A DNA stretch of 64,000 bases from Bradyrhizobium retamae. Its GTDB lineage: Bacteria; Pseudomonadota; Alphaproteobacteria; Rhizobiales; Xanthobacteraceae. Positions 58,050 through 64,000 of this stretch are shown one piece after another; the first letter of the stretch is position 1; every line of letters starts with the position of its first letter. The stretch lies in contig NZ_LLYA01000203.1 in NCBI RefSeq assembly GCF_001440415.1, positions 1 through 64,000 on the forward strand, in the 5' to 3' direction. The notes under the pieces are model-generated. The model saw nothing but the letters and a program-made list of their open reading frames with translations, did no database searches and had not been told where the DNA came from. The position numbers and the translations under genes are program-made.

Positions 58050-60197
58050 TTACCGGGTGAACCGCGGTTGAGGTCGCCGGCCGATCGGTGCCGGCGGTGT
58101 CACGGTCGATGGACCGCCGAACAGGCGCTCGAAGAATGACGGGCCGGAGGAGAAAGTGTTGTCGCTGGCGAAGTTGACGCCGGCCGGCAGGCTCGAGCCG
58201 GACGGGCGCGAATAATTCGGTTGGGCATGGGAGACCATGACCTCCAGGTCCCGATTGCGGTTGTTCTTGAGCAGCGCGATCATCGTGGCGTCGCGGCCAT
58301 AGACGTCCTTGCGAAACTGCAACTTGCCGGCGTCATCCACGAATGCGGTCTGGTAGGTGATGTGTACCGGTATCGGCGTCGGGAATTTCAGGTCGATCTC
58401 GCTGCGGCCGTACATGCTGCGGATTCTTTCCGGCGTGTAGCGGTCGTTCGGCATCACGATGCCGAGCAGAGTCGCGGCGTATTGGTCCGGGTTCTGCACC
58501 CGCATGCAGCCATGGCTGAACGCACGCTCTTCCTTTGCGAACAGATGCTTGTCCGGGGTGTCGTGCTGATAGACCAGAAACTTGTTCGGGAAGTTGAAGC
58601 GGATGCGGCCGAGCGCATTGGCTTCACCGGGCGGCTGCGAAATGTGGATGCTGCCGTCGCGGCGGCGCTCGAGCCTCAGACCCATGCGATCCAGCACGGT
58701 CGGATCCTGCTGCAGGGCCGGCAGATACTCGTTGTAGATGATCGACGGCGGTACGTTCCAGGTCGGGTTGACGGTGATGAACTTCATCGTCTCCGTCAGC
58801 ATCGGCGTCGCATGTCTTCCCGGCTTTCCGGTCACCACGCGTGTGGTCCACACTGGGGCCCCGTTCTGCATCACTTTCAGCGTGAAGTCGGGCACATTGA
58901 GAATGACATAGGCATTGCCGAGCGAGGCCGCGCCGAGTTGACGCGGCAGCCAGCGCAGGCGCTCCATGTTGACGAGTACTACGTCGATCTGCCGGTCGCG
59001 CTTCGGGCTGTTGATCGCCTTCACCGTGCGGTCGTCGAGCACACCGGTCTGCTTGAGACCGACGCTCTCCTGGAATTTGCGTACGGCGGCAGCAACCTTG
59101 GCGTCGTAATGCGTGCCGTCGGGTTTTTCGGTGACACCGAGCTTGGCGCGCAGTTGCGGCACGCGCGGGTCTTCCGGCGCGACCTCACCCTGCTTCTTGG
59201 TGGCGGCCTTGTACGCCAGCGCCGGACCCTCGGCGATGTGGATCATCGGTCCGTCGCCCTGGCCGCGCAGCTCGGCGAGCTTGGCCTTAAGGTCCTTGTA
59301 AAGCTTGTGCGGCGGGTTGTAGCCGTCGAGCGCGGCGGAAGCGTCCTTGGCGGTCGAGATGTTGGCGAGCACTTCGGCCGGATCGGTCGGGTGCTCGGGA
59401 TAGAGGATGTCGCCAGCGACCTGCGACCAGTGCATCCGGCCGCTCTGGGCCTGTCGCGCATAGTCGAGCATGCTCGCGGTCAGTTTCAGTTCGGCTTCGG
59501 CGAGCTGGTCCGGCGAGGTGGCGGCGGCAAAATCCGGAACCGGATAGTCGGCCGGATTGAGGCCTTCGGCGGCGGCGTCCTTCAGGCGGGCGATCACGCC
59601 CTTGCCGCTGTCGGTCAATTTGCCGGCTTGCGTCCATTGCGGCGCATAGTCCCGCGCCGAGTAGAACTTCTCGACGGCAGCGCGCTCGTTCTTGCGGTCG
59701 AAATCGCGCAGCGATTTGGCGCCGAGCATATCGCGCAACCGGTCGGCGACCGGCTGGTCGGCCGGTGCGACGGTGCTGACCTTCACCGGCTCCTTGGCGG
59801 GTTCGGGGGCGGGCGCGGTGGCTGTCGCAGCCGGAGGCGTGGTTGTGGCGGCGTCGCTCGGCTTGGCCGCTGGCGCGGTGACGTTCTCCGTCGGCTTGAT
59901 ATCCGTCTTGGGTTCAGCTGCCTTCGGGGCCGTCCCCGATTCGGCCGGCTTCTCTGTGGCCTTGGCCGCATCGGGCACTGCGCCGGTCGAGTCCATCTTG
60001 AAATCGCCGATGGTGGGAGGCGGAACGTTGGCGGGCTCGGGACGGGGAATGGCTGCGTCGATCGCGAGTTCGGCAGCACTGGCGCGCGGCGTATCCGACG
60101 GAGCCGCCAGTGCTGAGGTCACGGATACCGTGAGGAAGGTTGCCGCGACGGCCATCAGCACGCGGTCAAATCCTGCACGATTCGAACAGTCACGCAT
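58050..60197 (-). CDS. L,D-transpeptidase (YcbB/LdtD-like)
   Basis: A 715-residue exported enzyme. A signal peptide (VLMAVAATFLTVSVTSALAA) is followed by an Ala/Pro/Thr-rich linker (about 40-155), a putative peptidoglycan-binding and scaffold region (FYSARDYAPQWTQAGKL; AVRKFQESVGLKQTGVLDDR), and a YkuD catalytic domain. The active site is HGCMRVQNPDQYA with the nucleophile Cys. It makes 3-3 peptidoglycan crosslinks in the periplasm. The open frame extends to 60248, but the signal peptide starts at 60197. It is larger than the E. coli enzyme, chiefly because of the linker. Confidence 0.92.
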   Translation of the reverse strand: MRDCSNRAGFDRVLMAVAATFLTVSVTSALAAPSDTPRASAAELAIDAAIPRPEPANVPPPTIGDFKMDSTGAVPDAAKATEKPAESGTAPKAAEPKTDIKPTENVTAPAAKPSDAATTTPPAATATAPAPEPAKEPVKVSTVAPADQPVADRLRDMLGAKSLRDFDRKNERAAVEKFYSARDYAPQWTQAGKLTDSGKGVIARLKDAAAEGLNPADYPVPDFAAATSPDQLAEAELKLTASMLDYARQAQSGRMHWSQVAGDILYPEHPTDPAEVLANISTAKDASAALDGYNPPHKLYKDLKAKLAELRGQGDGPMIHIAEGPALAYKAATKKQGEVAPEDPRVPQLRAKLGVTEKPDGTHYDAKVAAAVRKFQESVGLKQTGVLDDRTVKAINSPKRDRQIDVVLVNMERLRWLPRQLGAASLGNAYVILNVPDFTLKVMQNGAPVWTTRVVTGKPGRHATPMLTETMKFITVNPTWNVPPSIIYNEYLPALQQDPTVLDRMGLRLERRRDGSIHISQPPGEANALGRIRFNFPNKFLVYQHDTPDKHLFAKEERAFSHGCMRVQNPDQYAATLLGIVMPNDRYTPERIRSMYGRSEIDLKFPTPIPVHITYQTAFVDDAGKLQFRKDVYGRDATMIALLKNNRNRDLEVMVSHAQPNYSRPSGSSLPAGVNFASDNTFSSGPSFFERLFGGPSTVTPPAPIGRRPQPRFTR

Positions 60198-60556
60198 CGT
60201 CACACCCCCTTGGGCGAAACTGCCCCGGCATGGAACAGTCGTTGGCATTGTTCATAGCTTGCGCGGGAAAGCGCCGGCTTCGATCGGTTTTTCAGTCGTA
60301 CGCCTGCACGTCAGGATTCAAACGCAGACGATACATGTGCCCCTTTCATGCAGCCAGCGCCATGCGGGACAACTCACGACAAACTGACCTCAAACTACCC
60401 GTTTGCATTCGGGTCACGCGGTTTTGCCACGCCACCCGCCATTTGTCTGTCACCGCCAAGCCACGGTTCAAAAGCTTCCGAACGACCGATGTCCTTGGTT
60501 TGCCACGATCTTTGCCACGCGGGCGCCGTAATCGCGTAAGCGCCGTTGCTTGCGTC
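60198..60556. other. intergenic region between the transpeptidase and response regulator genes
   Basis: About 360 bases with no gene I can support. It is downstream of the minus-strand response regulator and upstream of the transpeptidase, so it should contain the transpeptidase promoter. Base composition is slightly AT-richer. Confidence 0.4.
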
Positions 60557-62056
60557 TCAACTGGCGTCCTGCGCGCCGCCTTCGGCCGGGTCGCTGGCGG
60601 CAGCTTCGTCGAGCTTACGATAGAGCGTGGAACGACCGATCTTAAGCCGACGCGCGACTTCCGACATCTGGCCGCGATAATGCGAGATCGCGAAACGGAT
60701 GATTTCGTTTTCCATGTCTTCGAGCGGCCGCACCTCGCCGGTGGCGGTCAGTATCGAAAGGCTGCCGGCAATGGCGAGCGGGGCAATTGGTATTTCGCTA
60801 CCTGACACCATGGCAGGTGCCGTCGACGGCGCGACGACCAGCGGCTCGCTGTGCGTTAGCTGGCCGTCCGGCACGACCTGGCCGAGGACTTGCGGGAAAT
60901 CAGACAGGCCGAGTTGATCGCTCTCGCTCATGACGACGGCGCGATACACCGTGTTTTCGAGTTGGCGGATGTTGCCGGGCCAATCGAGCTGCGCGAGATG
61001 GGTCACGGCCTCGCCGCTGATGCCGGTGATGGTGCGGTTCTCCTCGGCGGCAAAGCGCGCCAGGAAATGCCGCAACAGATACGGGATGTCTTCGCGCCGC
61101 ATCCGCAGTGGCGGGATGGTCAGTGGCAGCACGTGCAGCCGGTAGAACAGGTCCTCGCGGAACGCGCCGCTCTTCACGAGGTCGAGCAGCTTGCGGTTGG
61201 TGGCGGAAATGATGCGGACGTCGACCTTCACCGGCTTGCGGCCCCCAACCGCCTCGACGGTTCCTTCCTGCAGCGCGCGCAAAAGCTTTACTTGCGCTGC
61301 CAGCGGGAGCTCGCCGACCTCGTCGAGAAACAGCGTGCCGCCGGAAGCTTCGACGAACTTGCCCATGTGGCGTTCGGTGGCGCCGGTGAAGGCACCCTTC
61401 TCATGGCCGAACAGGATTGATTCCACGAGATTGTCGGGAATGGCGCCGCAATTGACCGCGACGAAGGGCTTTGCCTTGCGTTCGCCGGAACCGTGAATGG
61501 CGCGGGCGAACAATTCCTTGCCGACGCCGGATTCGCCTTCGATCAGAACAGGAATGCTGGAAGCTGCCGCCTTCTGCGCGGTGTGCAGCACGGCTGCCAT
61601 GGTTTCGCTGCGCGTGATGATGTCCGCAAAGGTCAGCCGTCCCTCGCGGCTGTGGCGGATGCGCTGCAATTCGCCCTTGAGCGCCGAGGTGTTGAGCGCG
61701 TTGCGCAGCGACACCTGCAGCCGTTCGAAGCCGACCGGCTTGACCACGAAATCCTGCGCGCCCGCGCGCATCGCCGAAACCACATTGTCGATGCCGCCAT
61801 GCGCGGTCTGCACGATGACGGGGATGCTCAGGCCTGCTTCGCGCATTTTTGCGAGCACGCCGAGCCCGTCGAGACCGGGCATTACGAGGTCGAGCACGAC
61901 CGCGTCGATCGCCTGCGCATCCGGAGCCGTCAGCAAGACCACGGCCGCATCGCCGCTATCGACGACCAGGGGCTCATAGCCGCACTTCTGCACCATGTTT
62001 TCAACCAAACGGCGCTGCACGGCGTCGTCGTCGGCAATCAAAATGGTGGCAGCCAT
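60557..62056 (-). CDS. sigma-54-dependent NtrC-family response regulator
   Basis: A 499-residue regulator. The receiver domain has DDD near the N terminus (ILIADDDAVQ), the phospho-acceptor in VVLDLVMPG and the Lys in FVVKPVG. The AAA+ domain has Walker A GESGVGKE, the sigma-54 contact motif GAFTGA, Walker B GGTLFLDEVGEL and the sensor FREDLFYRLHVLPL. The C-terminal Fis-type HTH is GQMSEVARRLKIGRSTLYRK. A linker of about 80 residues between the AAA+ and HTH domains is longer than usual. No kinase gene is adjacent, so its signal is unknown. Confidence 0.93.
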   Translation of the reverse strand: MAATILIADDDAVQRRLVENMVQKCGYEPLVVDSGDAAVVLLTAPDAQAIDAVVLDLVMPGLDGLGVLAKMREAGLSIPVIVQTAHGGIDNVVSAMRAGAQDFVVKPVGFERLQVSLRNALNTSALKGELQRIRHSREGRLTFADIITRSETMAAVLHTAQKAAASSIPVLIEGESGVGKELFARAIHGSGERKAKPFVAVNCGAIPDNLVESILFGHEKGAFTGATERHMGKFVEASGGTLFLDEVGELPLAAQVKLLRALQEGTVEAVGGRKPVKVDVRIISATNRKLLDLVKSGAFREDLFYRLHVLPLTIPPLRMRREDIPYLLRHFLARFAAEENRTITGISGEAVTHLAQLDWPGNIRQLENTVYRAVVMSESDQLGLSDFPQVLGQVVPDGQLTHSEPLVVAPSTAPAMVSGSEIPIAPLAIAGSLSILTATGEVRPLEDMENEIIRFAISHYRGQMSEVARRLKIGRSTLYRKLDEAAASDPAEGGAQDAS

Positions 62057-62158
62057 GGCTCTCCCCGCACGCTACTGAATTGTACCGAATCGGGGCAAAT
62101 TTCGCCGATGCCGATTAACGTTCTCTTAAACGTTGAAAACGGCCTTGTTGAGAAGCGG

Positions 62159-62803
62159 CTAGAGGTTGAGGTGCGGCCACACCTCGATCGCGCCGCGATA
62201 GCACATGTCGAGAGCCACATAGAGGATGATGGCGAGGCCGACATAGGCGATCCAGCGCTGCTTCTCCAGCAGGCGCGCGATGAAGTTGGCGGCAAGCCCC
62301 ATCAGCGCGATGGAGAGCGCCAAGCCGAAGATCAGAATCATCGGATGCTCGCGCGCTGCGCCCGCGACGGCGAGCACGTTGTCGAGCGACATCGACACGT
62401 CGGCGAGCGTGATCTGCCAGATCGCCTGGCCAAGCGTCTTTTGATGACCCGCTGGGGCTGATGCATCGACCGTCCCGGCAGCCGACAGATCATTCAATTT
62501 CGGCTCATGATGATGCGATGAACGCAACTCGCGCCACATCTTCCAGCAAACCCAGAGCAGGAGAATGCCGCCGGCGAGCAGCAATCCAATGATCTGCAGC
62601 AATTGGACGGTGATGGAGGCGAAGCCGATCCGCAGGCCCGTGGCGGCCAATATGCCCACCACAATCGCCTTCCTGCGCTGGGCATCGGGCAGTCCAGCGG
62701 CTGCAAGCCCGATGACGATCGCATTGTCGCCGGCGAGCACCAGATCGATCATCACGACCTGGAAAAACGCTGTCAGGGCTTCTGAGGAGATCATTTCAAA
62801 CAT
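62159..62803 (-). CDS. TerC-family integral membrane protein (YjbE type)
   Basis: A 214-residue membrane protein. It has seven or so hydrophobic segments and the paired TerC motifs DLVLAGDNAIVIG and ADVSMSLDNVLAVAG, whose Asp residues likely bind a metal. A His-rich loop (SSHHHEP) lies between the two halves. Members are linked to metal (often manganese) export or loading of exported metalloproteins. ATG at 62803 begins the family sequence; the frame upstream to 62881 has none. I looked for a yybP-ykoY manganese riboswitch upstream and could not identify one. Confidence 0.88.
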   Translation of the reverse strand: MFEMISSEALTAFFQVVMIDLVLAGDNAIVIGLAAAGLPDAQRRKAIVVGILAATGLRIGFASITVQLLQIIGLLLAGGILLLWVCWKMWRELRSSHHHEPKLNDLSAAGTVDASAPAGHQKTLGQAIWQITLADVSMSLDNVLAVAGAAREHPMILIFGLALSIALMGLAANFIARLLEKQRWIAYVGLAIILYVALDMCYRGAIEVWPHLNL

Positions 62804-63388
62804 GCGGGCCACTCCGTGAATTGGTCCAATCCGACATCGCAGTTCGCTTGAACTGCCAGAGGGGCCCGGGCTTGGACACACTAGTTAGAAAGACGCAGTC
62901 AAACTGCGAAAAAACTCATCCCGTTATTCCGGTTAGGCAAAGAGCCTGACCAACTGGTCCGGCTCTATCAGAACGCAGAACACAGCGATGAGCTGCGCTC
63001 TCTTATTCAGATCAGGTGGTTCAGTAATCATGAAACGATCAAAATATCAAGACGTTCCCGCTGAGAGCTTCAATGCAAGGCTGCGCCGGAATCCCGGCAG
63101 TACCGAAAGGCCGGAGATTGGTTCAAGGAGCGCAGGGCGGATGCCGGTCGTCGTAGGCCGATCCTGGCGCGTGGCTGGCTCTGAACTTGCGCGTTCACCT
63201 CACAGGTCGAGAAGGATTCAGTCGCATTCCGATTGACAAGCGGAACTTGGTCCAACGAACTGGGTCTTGAACCGGCGGCGTTCGCTAGGCATCTGTTAAC
63301 GTACTGCGAGCCGGAAATGCACCGGCTGCTGTTCGGAGCCGAAAGCACCGCCACGCGAATTTGATCGTCACGCAATTTGAAAGTATTC
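62804..63388. other. gene-free stretch with two divergent promoters
   Basis: 585 bases without a supported gene. It is bounded by the divergent starts of the TerC and oligopeptidase genes. A short Arg/Ser-rich open frame (MKRSKYQDVPAESFNARLRR, ending 63236) exists but has no family match or ribosome-binding site. Confidence 0.4.
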
Positions 63389-64000
63389 ATGACTGCGAAA
63401 TCTGCGACATCCCGAGCCAGCAAGACGTCCCGCAAAGCCGCAATGCGCAAGGTAGCCGCGGTCCGCAAGCCGAGCGCAGCCAAATCGAAAACCGGCAAGC
63501 TGCCGGAATGGAATCTGGCCGATCTCTATTCCGGCATCGATGCGCCCGAAGTCGCGCGCGATTTGCAGCAGATGGACGCAGACTGCGTCGCGTTTGAGGC
63601 CGACTATAAGGGCAAGCTGGCGGACGGCGTCGCCCGGGACGATGGCGGCCGCTGGCTCGCCGAAGCGGTCAGGCGCTACGAGGCGATTGACGATCTGGCC
63701 GGCCGGCTCGGCTCCTATGCTGGCCTCGTTCATGCCGGCGACAGCGTCGATCCCGTGATTTCCAAATTCTACGGCGACGTCTCCGAGCGGCTGACGGCGG
63801 CCTCGCTGCATCTGCTGTTCTTCGCGCTCGAACTCAACCGCATCGAAGACGCCGTGATCGAACGCGCGATGCAGACGCCCGAGCTCGCGCATTACCGGCC
63901 GTGGATCGAGGATCTGCGCAAGGACAAGCCGTATCAGCTCGAAGATCGCGTCGAGCAGTTGTTTCACGAAAAATCCCAGAGCGGCTATGCCGCCTGGAAT
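63389..64000 (+). CDS. pepF: M3-family oligoendopeptidase (PepF-like), N-terminal part
   Basis: An open frame runs from ATG at 63389 off the right edge (204 residues visible). A basic N-terminal stretch is followed by KLPEWNLADLYSGIDAPEVA, RWLAEAVRRYEAIDDLAGRL, GSYAGLVHAGDSVDPVISKF and LRKDKPYQLEDRVEQLFHEK, the typical N-terminal domain of the M3B oligoendopeptidase F family. The HExxH zinc site lies beyond the window. Such enzymes degrade peptides in the cytoplasm. The start could be a few codons later; no strong ribosome-binding site is visible. Confidence 0.85.
   Translation, partial: MTAKSATSRASKTSRKAAMRKVAAVRKPSAAKSKTGKLPEWNLADLYSGIDAPEVARDLQQMDADCVAFEADYKGKLADGVARDDGGRWLAEAVRRYEAIDDLAGRLGSYAGLVHAGDSVDPVISKFYGDVSERLTAASLHLLFFALELNRIEDAVIERAMQTPELAHYRPWIEDLRKDKPYQLEDRVEQLFHEKSQSGYAAWN

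Noticed and set aside
62804-62890. Manganese (yybP-ykoY) riboswitch upstream of the TerC gene
   Set aside because: Expected from gene context, but I could not match the conserved aptamer blocks on the minus strand.
62988-63236. Small coding region (MKRSKYQDVPAESF...)
   Set aside because: Arg/Ser-rich, no family match, no ribosome-binding site, and located between divergent promoters.

Overview
The window looks like a GC-rich alphaproteobacterial chromosome of the Bradyrhizobium / Nitrobacteraceae type. This is inferred from the gene content and order (tolQRA-tolB-pal-cpoB, tilS-ftsH, a GapR/DUF2312 protein, DUF1244, DUF1036), the many orphan ABC substrate-binding proteins, CoA-dependent catabolic genes, a CtrA-like site, and REP-like palindromes at gene ends. 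No rRNA gene or species marker was read.

Positions 1 to about 25.56 kb are accessory in character. A tyrosine integrase (23989-25359) lies directly beside the 3' end of a tRNA-Leu(CAA) (25570-25654), the usual arrangement of an integrated island. Cluster A (+ strand, 500-7715) encodes an acyl-CoA dehydrogenase, an ADP-forming acyl-CoA synthetase, an SCP2-like protein, an alpha/beta hydrolase, a periplasmic binding protein and an aldehyde dehydrogenase. Facing it, cluster B (- strand, 8099-13405) encodes a hotdog thioesterase, a second binding protein, an old-yellow-enzyme reductase, a CaiB-type CoA-transferase and an amidohydrolase, with a divergent IclR regulator whose upstream region holds palindromic operator candidates. 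Together they suggest uptake, CoA activation and oxidation of an unidentified, perhaps cyclic, carboxylic acid. The rest of this part is decaying: a truncated LysR, frameshifted relics of an amidohydrolase, an OYE and an MFS exporter, cut-down binding proteins, an ABC ATPase scrap and a transposase tail. Intact genes among them include two SDRs, an orphan NarL-type response regulator, a baeRF-family protein and a membrane-anchored hydrolase.

From 25.8 kb rightwards the genes are mostly chromosomal housekeeping. They are dsbB, an IS110 remnant, and the Tol-Pal genes, interrupted between tolB and pal by a GGDEF-EAL protein and a FeeM-like N-acyl synthase. Then follow cpoB, a manganese catalase-DUF892 fusion, tilS and ftsH. 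At 43-50.4 kb metE and nrdAB stand back to back, each behind its own cobalamin riboswitch, so both B12-independent isozymes should be made when B12 is scarce. The NrdB has Phe in place of the radical Tyr, the mark of a class Ic (Mn/Fe) reductase. The remainder holds an esterase, a TetR regulator, OsmC, pyruvate kinase, DUF1036, DUF1244, GapR, a DUF882 peptidase, a large L,D-transpeptidase, a sigma-54 response regulator, a TerC protein and the start of an M3 oligopeptidase running off the right edge.

The most notable observations are the paired riboswitches with an identical 24-nt downstream element, the class Ic NrdB under B12 control, the signalling genes inside the Tol-Pal cluster, the catalase fusion, the baeRF protein, and the two relic-flanked catabolic clusters. 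I did not find a clearly novel multi-gene defence or mobile system.
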